NCBI GenBank assembly: GCA_039028795.1
Contig: JBCCHJ010000002.1
Location: 124,001-188,000, forward strand
DNA from: Thermohalobaculum sp039028795
Lineage (GTDB): Bacteria > Pseudomonadota > Alphaproteobacteria > Rhodobacterales > Rhodobacteraceae
Direction: 5' to 3'
DNA: 64,000 bases
Of this stretch, positions 54,455 through 62,384 are shown one piece after another (position 1 is the stretch's first letter; each line of letters begins with the position of its first letter). A program made the position numbers and the translations under genes. Under the pieces are notes generated by a model. It worked only from the letters and a program-made list of their open reading frames with translations, was not told where the DNA came from and made no database searches.

Positions 54455-55365
54455 TTTTCCTGATTGCGCTTTTTGTACGGGCCACGCTTTTTCGGTGCGG
54501 GCTCGTTTGCATCAATCAAATCAACCAGATCAGAGATATCCCAAAGACGATCCGTCAGGCCAGCCTGTATTGCAGGGGTAACCTTCAACGTCTGATGCAC
54601 CCGCACGAAGTTGTAGTACAAAAAGTGCAGGGCAACGGCATGGGCGTGGTTCTCAACCTTCTTGGAAAAGGCATTGGTCAGGCGGGTGAAGCGGCGCATG
54701 TGCATCCGCATAGTCAGGTTCTGGCGCTCGACATGGCTGGTCGATACCAGCTTAGGATCGGGTGAGCCTTCCACGCGGGTCTTTTTGATCCCGGTGCATT
54801 CGGCGGGGCTGTACTTCTTCTCATGCCCCTTCGTGCCAGTCTCGCCGCCGTACAGCTTGATCAATTGGGCATAGTCCACGTCGCCGCCGAACGCGCCTTC
54901 GACGGCTTCCAGGTATGCCTTGTGGCCGTCTGTGGTCAGTTGCACACGATTCGCCAGTCGGCTGCGCAGATCATCCATGAAGCCGATGGCATACTCGCCG
55001 TCACGTCCACCGACCATGTAGGACACGATCAGTTTGCTTTCGCTGTCGATAGCGGTCCAGGTCCATGTGTCGCCTGCGCCTTCTGGAGCGGCCTTAGCCG
55101 TCGAGACGTTCTTCGCCTTGGCATAGGTGAATGACCAGATTTCGTCGCACTGGATTACCGACGCCTTCACGTCACGAACGTTTTCGTCATGGTATTTCTC
55201 GCAAGCCTTGCCCGCATCGATCAGTAGCTTGTTAACGGTGTTCTTGGACACGTCTGCGATCCGGGCCGTTGCGCGGATACTGTTGCCTTCGACCAGAAGC
55301 CGGATGATCAGTTTGCGGGTTTTGCTGTCTAGCTTGTTCATGACCTCTATGTAAGCGATCAACAT
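54445..55365 (-). CDS. IS1-like family DDE transposase
   Basis: 306-residue transposase. An N-terminal HTH (LIIRLLVEGNSIRATARIAD) precedes a DDE core with aspartate in QCDEIWSF, aspartate in TTDGHKAYLEA and glutamate in SHVERQNLTMRMHMR; FVRVHQTLKVTPA and a basic tail follow. It matches proteins commonly annotated as IS1-family transposases; my family assignment rests on recall, not a search. The frame is complete, so the element may be active. The stop codon lies within the left inverted repeat. Confidence 0.85.
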   Translation of the reverse strand: MLIAYIEVMNKLDSKTRKLIIRLLVEGNSIRATARIADVSKNTVNKLLIDAGKACEKYHDENVRDVKASVIQCDEIWSFTYAKAKNVSTAKAAPEGAGDTWTWTAIDSESKLIVSYMVGGRDGEYAIGFMDDLRSRLANRVQLTTDGHKAYLEAVEGAFGGDVDYAQLIKLYGGETGTKGHEKKYSPAECTGIKKTRVEGSPDPKLVSTSHVERQNLTMRMHMRRFTRLTNAFSKKVENHAHAVALHFLYYNFVRVHQTLKVTPAIQAGLTDRLWDISDLVDLIDANEPAPKKRGPYKKRNQENSK

Positions 55366-55414
55366 ATCTTAGTCAAGCATATTGGTCATTTTAAACACTT
55401 ACTTCAATTATAAC

Positions 55415-55442
55415 TTTACCCTTCCTGCATATCTGCTATGTT
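55415..55442 (+). promoter_or_regulatory. Candidate promoter of the toxin-antitoxin operon
   Basis: TTTACC (55415-55420), 16-bp spacer, TATGTT (55437-55442). Transcription would then start at or next to the toxin ATG at 55449, i.e. nearly leaderless, unless the real promoter is further upstream. Surrounding sequence is AT-rich, as in autoregulated TA promoters. Confidence 0.35.
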
Positions 55443-55448
55443 AAGCAC

Positions 55449-55748
55449 ATGAAGGTTCGGTATGCGGATGACCAAACAGCACTCGTTGAAACAGACCAGG
55501 CGCACAAGCTGCGCCTGCCTGTCGTTGTCGTTAAAGCTGCACGGCGGAAGATACGAATTCTTCGAGAGTGCCGAGACGAAAGGGACATCCGAGCGATGCC
55601 GAGTTTTCACTACGAGAAACTTGGGGGGAAAAGGGATGGGCAACGTTCTATTAGGCTCAACGATCAATGGAGGTTGATCGTGCACGTTGATCGGGAATGT
55701 GACCCGGTCGAAATCGAAATCATCGAAATCAGCAACCACTACGAATGA
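55449..55748 (+). CDS. higB: HigB/RelE-type toxin
   Basis: 99-residue RelE-superfamily mRNA interferase-like toxin. The C-terminal half has the HigB pattern: FHYEKLGGKRDGQRSIRLND, QWRLIVHVDRECDPVEIEII and ISNHYE. It should cleave ribosome-bound mRNA and be neutralised by the next gene product. The toxin precedes the antitoxin, as in hig operons. Its stop overlaps an in-frame ATG of the next gene, but the antitoxin more likely starts at 55763. Confidence 0.82.
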   Translation: MKVRYADDQTALVETDQAHKLRLPVVVVKAARRKIRILRECRDERDIRAMPSFHYEKLGGKRDGQRSIRLNDQWRLIVHVDRECDPVEIEIIEISNHYE

Positions 55749-55762
55749 AGGAGGCAAGCCAA

Positions 55763-56896
55763 ATGAAACCGATGTTTGACAACTTTGCAGAGCCTCCGGG
55801 GGAAATCATCAAGGAGGAAATGGAAGCGAAGGGCTGGACGCAAACCGATCTTGCGTTTGTGCTTGGGTATTCCGAGCAGACTGTAAATAAGCTCCTAAAT
55901 GGCAAGAGCGGCCTTTCAGCGGATATGGCGAAAGCGCTAGGCGAGGCGTTTGGCACATCTGCTGAACTTTGGGCAGGACTACAGAAGGAATGGGAGCTTC
56001 GGTGTGCTCGCGAGCCAGATCAAGCAATCAAGGATCGCGCGCGGATGCAGGTGTATCCTGTCCGTGAAATGATCAATCGAGGATGGCTGGAAAAGGACTC
56101 CGAGCAGAGCGTTCTAGAAATGCAGTTCAAGCGGTTCTTTGAGGTGAACCGCATGGAGGATATCCAGCACCTAGAGTTTTCAGCAGCAGCAATGAAAACA
56201 GACGAAGCCGAACATTCCCCAGCAGAGCTGGCTTGGCTGTACCGTGTTCGGCATATCGCGCGGTCAATAGAAGTTCCTGCCTACTCTGAAGACAAATTGC
56301 GGGGTGCGCTGGTTGAGCTTCGCAAGCTGATTAGTGATCCAGAAGATGTTAGTCACGTTCCCAAGATCCTGGCGGACGCCGGAGTCCGGTTTGTGATTGT
56401 GGAGAAGATTGCAAACTGCAAAGTCGATGGTGTGTGTACATGGATAAGCGATGACGAACCCGTTATCGGCATGTCGCTTAGGCACAATCGCATGGACAAC
56501 TTTTGGTTTGTTCTAATCCACGAGTGCGAACATATTTTGCAGGGACACGGGAAGGGCACCAAGGGCATCATTGATGACCTTGACGGCGAGAGGGCATCCG
56601 ATGGCGAAGGCGTCGCCGAGGAAGAGCGTGTTGCTAACGCGGCATCTCTCAGTTTTTCCATCCCGCGAGACCGACTAACTTCATTCTATAACCGCAAAAA
56701 ACCGTACATCTATGAGCGGGATGTAGTCGGGTTTGCAGCGCGACAGGAAGTGCACCCAGCAATTGTAGTCGGGCAGATTCAATACCTGAAAAAAGACTAT
56801 TCATGGCTCCGAAAGTGGCTGGTTAGCATTAAGAACTACGTCCTTCCATCCTGCGTGCACGATGGCTTTGGCCACTCTGTAGATGTTTCGCTATGA
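55763..56896 (+). CDS. higA: HigA-type antitoxin fused to ImmA/IrrE (M78) peptidase domain
   Basis: 377-residue protein. Residues ~10-75 are an XRE-type HTH of the HigA kind (PPGEIIKEEMEAKGWTQTDL, YSEQTVNKLLNGKSGLSADM). The C-terminal ~200 residues contain a zinc metallopeptidase motif HECEH (253-257) in LIHECEHILQGHG, typical of ImmA/IrrE M78 proteins. The peptidase could remove the HTH part or another regulator. GGAGG lies 8 bases before the ATG at 55763. The toxin gene is directly upstream. Confidence 0.82.
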   Translation: MKPMFDNFAEPPGEIIKEEMEAKGWTQTDLAFVLGYSEQTVNKLLNGKSGLSADMAKALGEAFGTSAELWAGLQKEWELRCAREPDQAIKDRARMQVYPVREMINRGWLEKDSEQSVLEMQFKRFFEVNRMEDIQHLEFSAAAMKTDEAEHSPAELAWLYRVRHIARSIEVPAYSEDKLRGALVELRKLISDPEDVSHVPKILADAGVRFVIVEKIANCKVDGVCTWISDDEPVIGMSLRHNRMDNFWFVLIHECEHILQGHGKGTKGIIDDLDGERASDGEGVAEEERVANAASLSFSIPRDRLTSFYNRKKPYIYERDVVGFAARQEVHPAIVVGQIQYLKKDYSWLRKWLVSIKNYVLPSCVHDGFGHSVDVSL

Positions 56897-56905
56897 GGTA
56901 AAGCA

Positions 56906-57385
56906 ATGGCTACGAAGAATGAACAAGCGGCAGAAATCCTTGACCGCTACATGACAGAAGTAAATCCCGACCCGGTATCGCTAGATGAAGTTGCCGAGTG
57001 GGCGCTGAAAGAAGGTTTGTTTAAACCAGAACCTCGCGATCTTCGGAAGGTTTGTCGTGATGCTATTGCGCAAGGCGCAAGGGCGCAAAAGCGGTTTGAT
57101 GGAAAAAGGTGGTATCGCGCCAAGCACTCCGTTCGGTCCAATGTTGGCGGGGTGCAGTTAAGCCTCTGGGCCGACATTGATAAGAACGCGTCACACGGCT
57201 TTATGGAAAAGTCTCTTGGGCAGCGTCGGCGCAACATTGTCGATGACTGCTATCAGATGAAAATGGACGCTGATCACTACAATGAAGCAAATCCGCATTA
57301 CGAACCGATTCAGCCAGTTCTGGATTTCACAGAAGACGTTGCGGAGCTTGAAGCATTTCGGAATGACGAAGACGACGCTGCTTAA
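56906..57385 (+). CDS. Hypothetical protein, third gene of the TA operon
   Basis: 159-residue acidic protein, not recognised. The N-terminal half (residues ~25-80) looks like a winged-helix-type segment (LDEVAEWALKEGLFKPEPRD, LRKVCRDAIAQGARAQKRFD); the C-terminus is acidic and ends with EDVAELEAFRNDEDDAA. It begins 9 bp after the higA stop on the same strand and is therefore probably part of the operon, perhaps a modulator or a second antitoxin. Its last 4 bases overlap the end of the reverse-strand gene. Confidence 0.7.
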   Translation: MATKNEQAAEILDRYMTEVNPDPVSLDEVAEWALKEGLFKPEPRDLRKVCRDAIAQGARAQKRFDGKRWYRAKHSVRSNVGGVQLSLWADIDKNASHGFMEKSLGQRRRNIVDDCYQMKMDADHYNEANPHYEPIQPVLDFTEDVAELEAFRNDEDDAA

Positions 57386-57597
57386 TCAGCCTTCTTCCAG
57401 CGGGCTTCAGCAGCGGCACGGGCGATCTCACTTCGCTGATCTGGCGTTAGGGATGCCGCGCGCCGCGCTCCGCCAATTTTGCCGCCCTTGACTTGCCCAG
57501 CGGCTTTCTGATTTTCCTCAGCCTCCCCCGTTGCCACGTCCACAATGAACTTGGCAAGCTGGTTGGCGTCTCTGGGTCTCTTGGGTTTGTCTGTCAT
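57382..57597 (-). CDS. Small basic transposon-borne protein, histone-H1-like motif
   Basis: 71-residue protein with N-terminal PKRPRDANQLAKFIVDVATG and a C-terminal KGGKIGGARRAASLTPDQRS then EIARAAAEARWKKAD. This Gly-Gly-x-Ala-Arg...Leu-Thr-Pro...Ala-Arg-Trp pattern recurs, as I recall, in small proteins of mobile elements, often labelled histone-like or hypothetical. Function unknown; nucleic-acid binding is plausible from its charge. It ends 4 bases inside the 3' end of the preceding, opposite-strand gene. Confidence 0.65.
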   Translation of the reverse strand: MTDKPKRPRDANQLAKFIVDVATGEAEENQKAAGQVKGGKIGGARRAASLTPDQRSEIARAAAEARWKKAD

Positions 57598-57640
57598 GCT
57601 GGTAATATGGGGCCAGCGGGATTAGATCGCAAACTCAGAT

Positions 57641-57659
57641 TTCAAAGTGACCCACTACC
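57641..57659 (-). repeat. Right terminal inverted repeat
   Basis: On the minus strand this reads GGTAGTGGGTCACTTTGAA, identical to the left end. Confidence 0.93.
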
Positions 57660-57667
57660 AATCATTG
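57660..57667 (+). repeat. Target-site duplication, right copy
   Basis: AATCATTG, exact copy of 54428-54435. Confidence 0.9.
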
Positions 57668-57668
57668 T

Positions 57669-57690
57669 CATCGGCTTGATAGGCCGGATG
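57669..57690 (-). terminator. Possible lon terminator hairpin
   Basis: On the minus strand CATC-c-GGC pairs with GCC-GATG around a 7-base loop, 13 bases after the lon stop codon. There is no T-run, and the target duplication follows at once, so it may be a weak or Rho-assisted terminator. Confidence 0.35.
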
Positions 57691-57703
57691 CTCTGAAGAG
57701 AGG

Positions 57704-60121
57704 CTAATGCGCCAGTGACGCTCCGGCTTCTTCAGGCTCGCCATCCGGAACCGGTCCGTCGATTTCCTGGTCTTCATCCCATTCGATTGGGTCGGGTTTG
57801 GCGGTCAACGCATGGCTCAGAACCTCGGTCACGGTCTCGACCGGGATAATTTCCAGTCCATCCTTCACGTTGTCCGGAATGTCCGGCAGATCCTTGACGT
57901 TCTCTTTCGGGATCAGCACTGTCTGAATACCGCCGCGCAATGCAGCCAGCAGTTTTTCCTTCAGCCCGCCGATCGGCAATACATTTCCCCGCAACGTGAC
58001 CTCGCCCGTCATCGCGATATCCCGCCGCACTGGGATGTCCGTCAGAACGGAAACGATCGACGTCACCATTGCGATGCCCGCAGAAGGGCCATCCTTTGGC
58101 GTCGCGCCTTCCGGTACGTGCACGTGGATGTCCATCTTTTCAAATCTGGGCGGCTTCACCCCGTAATCCGGCGACTTCGACCGCACATAGGACGCCGCGG
58201 CATCGATGGATTCCTTCATCACATCGCCCAAAGTCCCTGTTGTCTTCATCCGGCCTTTACCAGGCAGCTTAAGTGCCTCGATATGTAAGAGATCTCCGCC
58301 GACAGACGTGTACGCCAGACCGGTGGTCACGCCTACCTCGTCCTTTTCCTCGGCCAGACCATGTTTGTGGCGCGGAACACCAAGATAATGTTCGACATTC
58401 TCTGCAGTGACCTCGACCGATTTGTGATCGCCGCGGACGATTTCGGTCAGAACTTTGCGGCACAGCTTGGCAAGCTCGCGCTCCAGATTCCGAACGCCCG
58501 CCTCGCGGGTGTAGCGTTGTACCATCATGGTCAGCGCATCATCGGACAGGCTGAACTCGTCCTTTTTCAGGCCGTGTTCTTTTTCCTGCTTCGGCTGCAG
58601 ATGCCGGCGTGCGATTTCAATCTTTTCATCTTCGGTGTACCCGGCCAGGCTGATGATCTCCATCCGGTCCAACAGCGGCTGCGGCATGTTGTATGTATTT
58701 GCGGTGGTTAGGAACATCACGTTCGACAGATCGTACTCAACCTCGAGATAGTGGTCGACGAAGGTCGAGTTCTGTTCCGGGTCCAGCACTTCCAGCATCG
58801 CCGAGGCCGGATCACCTCGGAAATCCTGGCCCATCTTATCGATTTCATCCAATAAGATCAGCGGGTTGTTCGTCTTCGCCTTCTTCATCGATTGGATGAT
58901 CTTACCCGGCATAGAACCGATATAGGTACGGCGGTGGCCCCGGATTTCAGCCTCATCCCTGACACCGCCCAGCGAGATACGAATGAATTCGCGGCCAGTA
59001 GCCCGTGCGACCGACTTACCAAGCGAGGTCTTACCGACGCCCGGCGGGCCAACCAGGCAAAGGATCGGGCCCTTCAGTTTGGACGACCGCTGCTGCACTG
59101 CCAGGTATTCAACGATCCGTTCTTTGACCTTTTCCAGGCCATAGTGATCGTCGTCCAGAACTGTCTGGGCCTTAACAAGATCTTTCTTCACGCGGGAACG
59201 CTTTCCCCACGGGATCGAAAGCATCCAGTCCAGATAGTTGCGCACCACCGTGGCCTCGGCCGACATGGGCGACATGTTTTTCAGCTTCTTAAGCTCTTGA
59301 ATTGCCTTGTCGCGAGCTTCTTTCGACAGCTTGGTCTCAGCGATCTGGTGCTCGTATTCGCCGATGTCATCCCGGCCTTCATCGCCTTCGCCCAGCTCGC
59401 GCTGAATCGCCTTCATCTGTTCGTTTAGATAGTATTCGCGTTGGGTCTTCTCCATCTGAGTTTTGACCCGGCTTTTTATCTTCTTCTCGACCTGCAACAC
59501 GGAGATCTCACCCTGGATCAAGCCCAGGATCTTCTCCATGCGTTTGGAGATATTCGGCTCTTCGAGCAGCTTTTGGCGCTCCGACAGCTTGACGCCCAGA
59601 TGGCCAGCAATCGTGTCGGCCAGCTTTGATGCATCATCGATCTCGCCGATATTCGCCATCGCCTCTTCAGGCACGTTCTTGTTCAACTTTACGTAGCGCT
59701 CGAACCGCTCGACCAACGAACGCTGCAGGGCGGCGATAGTGTCGGATTCTGCCCCGTCTTCGGGAATCTTCTGAACCGTCGCTTCGAAGAAGTCTTCGTT
59801 GGGAATAAACTCCGTGATCTCAGCCCGTTCACGGCCTTCGACCAGGACCTTGACCGTACCATCCGGCAGTTTCAGCAGTTGCAGAACATTCGCAAGCGCG
59901 CCAACGCGGTAGATATCGGCTTCACCCGGGTCGTCTTCGGCAGCATCGCGCTGCGATGCCAAAAGGATCTGACGATCATCCTTCATCACCGCTTCAAGCG
60001 CCTTCACCGACTTCGCCCGCCCGACGAAAAGCGGGACGATCATATGTGGAAAGACCACGATGTCGCGCAGCGGCAATACCGGATAACTGATGTCAGGTGC
60101 GAAAGTTTGATCGTCGCTCAT
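57704..60121 (-). CDS. lon: ATP-dependent protease Lon
   Basis: 805-residue AAA+ serine protease that degrades damaged and regulatory proteins. N-terminal substrate domain (YPVLPLRDIVVFPHMIVPLF), Walker A GPPGVGKTS, Walker B ILLDEIDKM, and the Ser-Lys catalytic site (KDGPSAGIAM with the serine, followed by the lysine region NVLPIGGLKEKLLAA). Length is standard. A heat-shock-type promoter lies upstream (60179-60207). The transposon sits 45 bp beyond its stop. No hup gene follows, though in many bacteria one does. Confidence 0.97.
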   Translation of the reverse strand: MSDDQTFAPDISYPVLPLRDIVVFPHMIVPLFVGRAKSVKALEAVMKDDRQILLASQRDAAEDDPGEADIYRVGALANVLQLLKLPDGTVKVLVEGRERAEITEFIPNEDFFEATVQKIPEDGAESDTIAALQRSLVERFERYVKLNKNVPEEAMANIGEIDDASKLADTIAGHLGVKLSERQKLLEEPNISKRMEKILGLIQGEISVLQVEKKIKSRVKTQMEKTQREYYLNEQMKAIQRELGEGDEGRDDIGEYEHQIAETKLSKEARDKAIQELKKLKNMSPMSAEATVVRNYLDWMLSIPWGKRSRVKKDLVKAQTVLDDDHYGLEKVKERIVEYLAVQQRSSKLKGPILCLVGPPGVGKTSLGKSVARATGREFIRISLGGVRDEAEIRGHRRTYIGSMPGKIIQSMKKAKTNNPLILLDEIDKMGQDFRGDPASAMLEVLDPEQNSTFVDHYLEVEYDLSNVMFLTTANTYNMPQPLLDRMEIISLAGYTEDEKIEIARRHLQPKQEKEHGLKKDEFSLSDDALTMMVQRYTREAGVRNLERELAKLCRKVLTEIVRGDHKSVEVTAENVEHYLGVPRHKHGLAEEKDEVGVTTGLAYTSVGGDLLHIEALKLPGKGRMKTTGTLGDVMKESIDAAASYVRSKSPDYGVKPPRFEKMDIHVHVPEGATPKDGPSAGIAMVTSIVSVLTDIPVRRDIAMTGEVTLRGNVLPIGGLKEKLLAALRGGIQTVLIPKENVKDLPDIPDNVKDGLEIIPVETVTEVLSHALTAKPDPIEWDEDQEIDGPVPDGEPEEAGASLAH

Positions 60122-60178
60122 ATGTTTGCCTCATCCCCGTGCCGGATGACACGGGCTTTGTTCGTGCGTAGCCCAGTC

Positions 60179-60207
60179 AAATGGGCGGACCTGCGATCAA
60201 ATTCAAG
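60179..60207 (-). promoter_or_regulatory. Candidate RpoH (sigma-32) promoter of lon
   Basis: On the minus strand CTTGAA (60207-60202), a 16-bp spacer and CCCATTT (60185-60179) match the heat-shock consensus (CTTGAA ... CCCATNT), 58 bp before the lon start. This agrees with lon being a classical heat-shock gene. Confidence 0.6.
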
Positions 60208-60210
60208 TCA

Positions 60211-60237
60211 GACGTCTGTCCTGGCGGGACAAACGTC
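60211..60237 (-). terminator. Hairpin at the end of clpX
   Basis: GACGTcTGTCC pairs with GGACAaACGTC around TGGC (60211-60237), overlapping the clpX stop codon at 60236-60238. No T-run follows, so it may be a partial terminator or mRNA-stabilising element between clpX and lon. Confidence 0.45.
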
Positions 60238-61492
60238 AGGATGCGGTGGCTTCGGCCTCGGAATAGATGTAGAGAGGCTTTGCTTCGCCGGAAATAACTT
60301 CTTCGTTGACGACGATTTCCTCGACGCCTTCAACGCCCGGCAGATCGAACATAGGATCCAGCAGTACGTCTTCCAAAATCGATCTTAGGCCGCGGGCACC
60401 GGTCTTGCGCTCGATCGCCTTCAGGGCAATCGCCTTCAGCGCTTCATCGGTGAAGGTTAGCCCGACGCTCTCCATCTCGAAGAGGCGCTGGTATTGTTTA
60501 ACTAGAGCGTTCTTGGGCTGTGTCAGGATCGTCACCAATGCGTCTTCGTCCAGATCACGCAGCGTCGCGATCACCGGCAGACGACCTACAAATTCGGGGA
60601 TCAGGCCGAATTTCAGCAGATCTTCGGGTTCCAGATCTTCCAGCACATCCCCTACGCGGCGGTCATCATCGGCCTTAACATCTGCGCCAAAACCCATGGC
60701 CGACCCTTTGCCACGTTGGGCAATGATCTTGTCCAATCCGGCGAATGCGCCGCCACAAATGAACAGGATGTTCGTTGTGTCGACCTGCAGGAATTCCTGC
60801 TGCGGATGCTTGCGCCCGCCTTGCGGTGGCACCGAGGCAACCGTGCCTTCCATGATTTTCAGCAGAGCCTGCTGCACGCCTTCGCCCGACACATCCCGTG
60901 TAATCGACGGATTGTCGGACTTACGGCTGATCTTATCGACCTCGTCGATATAGACGATGCCGCGCTGGGCGCGTTCGACATTGTAATCCGCGGATTGCAG
61001 CAGCTTCAGGATGATGTTCTCGACATCTTCCCCGACATACCCCGCTTCAGTCAATGTCGTCGCATCCGCCATCGTAAACGGCACATCCAGGATGCGCGCC
61101 AAGGTCTGCGCCAGCAAGGTTTTGCCGCACCCGGTTGGGCCGATTAGTAGAATGTTGGACTTCGCGAGTTCCACGTCTGTCGACTTCGAGGCGTGGTTCA
61201 GACGCTTGTAGTGGTTGTGAACTGCCACCGACAGGACGCGTTTCGCCGTTGCCTGACCGATGACGTAGTCGTCAAGAACCTGGCAGATATCTTTTGGTGT
61301 CGGCACGCCATCCGAGGATTTGACCAAGTTGTTCTTGGTTTCTTCGCGGATGATATCCATGCACAACTCGACGCATTCATCGCAGATGAATACCGTCGGT
61401 CCGGCGATCAGCTTCCGCACTTCATGCTGACTCTTTCCGCAGAAAGAACAGTAAAGCGTGTTTTTGCCGTCTGAGCCGCTGTTTTTGCTCAT
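60236..61492 (-). CDS. clpX: ATP-dependent Clp protease ATP-binding subunit ClpX
   Basis: 418-residue unfoldase that feeds substrates to ClpP. N-terminal C4 zinc finger (YCSFCGKSQHE ... CDECVELC), Walker A GPTGCGKTLLAQ, Walker B VYIDEVDKISRK, sensor-2 region and pore loop GYVGEDVEN. Length and motifs are normal. It follows clpP with 128 bp between, which holds its own promoter. Confidence 0.97.
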   Translation of the reverse strand: MSKNSGSDGKNTLYCSFCGKSQHEVRKLIAGPTVFICDECVELCMDIIREETKNNLVKSSDGVPTPKDICQVLDDYVIGQATAKRVLSVAVHNHYKRLNHASKSTDVELAKSNILLIGPTGCGKTLLAQTLARILDVPFTMADATTLTEAGYVGEDVENIILKLLQSADYNVERAQRGIVYIDEVDKISRKSDNPSITRDVSGEGVQQALLKIMEGTVASVPPQGGRKHPQQEFLQVDTTNILFICGGAFAGLDKIIAQRGKGSAMGFGADVKADDDRRVGDVLEDLEPEDLLKFGLIPEFVGRLPVIATLRDLDEDALVTILTQPKNALVKQYQRLFEMESVGLTFTDEALKAIALKAIERKTGARGLRSILEDVLLDPMFDLPGVEGVEEIVVNEEVISGEAKPLYIYSEAEATAS

Positions 61493-61504
61493 TGCCTACT
61501 CTCC

Positions 61505-61525
61505 GGGCGGGGAAAAACGCCGCCC
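61505..61525 (-). other. GC-rich hairpin in the clpX leader
   Basis: GGGCGG (61505-61510) pairs with CCGCCC (61520-61525) around a 9-base A-rich loop, directly upstream of the clpX ribosome site. It could influence translation initiation. Confidence 0.35.
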
Positions 61526-61580
61526 TCCAGTCTATTTGGCGCCAATTAAGATTTCGGAAACACCCGAATCCCTTGGTAGT

Positions 61581-61609
61581 ATATTAACGATCAACTGTGG
61601 CCGTGTCAC
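61581..61609 (-). promoter_or_regulatory. Candidate sigma-70 promoter of clpX
   Basis: On the minus strand GTGACA (61609-61604), 17-bp spacer, TAATAT (61586-61581). It lies between clpP and clpX, so clpX can be expressed apart from clpP. Confidence 0.5.
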
Positions 61610-61620
61610 GGCAAGGCCGA

Positions 61621-62253
61621 TCATGCCTCTGCGTCTTCAGTATCACTGCGGACTTCGACGATATTATCGATAAGGCCCCAGTCTTTCGCTTCTTCCGGTG
61701 ACATGAAGTTATCGCGTTCCAGCGCAGCTTCAACCGTTTCCAGGTCCTGACCGGTATGTTTCACATAGATTTGGTTCAAACGGTTTTTCAGATCCTGAGT
61801 TTCTGCCGCATGGATCATGATATCCGTCGCCTGACCGCGGAAGCCGCCCGAGGGCTGGTGCACCATGACCCGGCTATTCGGCAGCGAAAATCGCATGTCT
61901 TTCGCACCTGCGGCCAACAGCAAAGATCCCATCGAGGCCGCCTGCCCCACCACCAATGTCGTCACAGAGGGGCGGATATACTGCATCGTATCGTAGATCG
62001 AGAGCCCCGAGGTCACCACGCCACCAGGGCTGTTGATGTACATAGATATCTCTTTTTTGGGATTTTCAGCCTCAAGAAACAGTAATTGAGCCACAACAAG
62101 GGTCGCCATCTGGTCTTCGACAGGTCCCGCCACAAAGACAATCCGCTCTTTCAGCAGGCGGGAAAAGATGTCGTAGCGGGTCGAGCCGCGGGCCGTGACC
62201 TCTTCGACCGTCGGGATGATGAAGCTGGTATAAGTGTCAATTGGATCGCGCAT
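61621..62253 (-). CDS. clpP: ATP-dependent Clp protease proteolytic subunit ClpP
   Basis: 210-residue serine peptidase forming the tetradecameric barrel. Catalytic serine in GQAASMGSLLLAAG, histidine in MVHQPSGG, aspartate in the RDNFMSPEEA region; YINSPGG oxyanion-side motif is intact. N-terminus (MRDPIDTYTSFIIPTVEE) is typical of Rhodobacterales ClpP. Heads the clpP-clpX-lon series on the minus strand. Confidence 0.97.
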   Translation of the reverse strand: MRDPIDTYTSFIIPTVEEVTARGSTRYDIFSRLLKERIVFVAGPVEDQMATLVVAQLLFLEAENPKKEISMYINSPGGVVTSGLSIYDTMQYIRPSVTTLVVGQAASMGSLLLAAGAKDMRFSLPNSRVMVHQPSGGFRGQATDIMIHAAETQDLKNRLNQIYVKHTGQDLETVEAALERDNFMSPEEAKDWGLIDNIVEVRSDTEDAEA

Positions 62254-62315
62254 AGGATTTGGCCTTAGGTTTCTGGCTGATCAGGGCCGTTTATCGGACC
62301 ATTGGTTGCGTCAAA

Positions 62316-62344
62316 GGTTTAATGACTGCTTAGTGTCGCTTCAA
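62316..62344 (-). promoter_or_regulatory. Candidate promoter of clpP
   Basis: On the minus strand TTGAAG (62344-62339), 17-bp spacer, TAAACC (62321-62316), 63 bp before the clpP start. A second TTGACG motif lies downstream of it but with a poor spacing. Tentative. Confidence 0.35.
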
Positions 62345-62384
62345 TGGCAGTCCAGAAAAATGTTTCCAATCTTCGGAGAATGCA

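Larger units (their letters stand above)
54436..57659. mobile_element. 3.2-kb IS1-like transposon with toxin-antitoxin cargo
   Basis: 3224-bp element bounded by 19-bp perfect inverted repeats and an 8-bp direct duplication AATCATTG, so its limits are exact. It holds a DDE transposase at the left end, whose stop codon lies inside the left inverted repeat, then a higBA-like toxin-antitoxin pair, a third gene in the same direction, and a small reverse-strand gene. Its DNA looks lower in GC than the flanks around 55.4-56.9 kb. It lies between tRNA-Val and lon. Confidence 0.93.

Noticed and set aside
55745..55762. Antitoxin start at the ATG overlapping the toxin stop
   Set aside because: GGAGG lies 8 bases before the ATG at 55763 but within the first codons of the earlier ATG. 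The later start fits HigA length and ribosome-site spacing.
54314..57667. tRNA-Val as an integrase attachment site
   Set aside because: No integrase is present and the ends show transposon-type inverted repeats and a target duplication upstream of the tRNA, not a duplicated tRNA 3' end.
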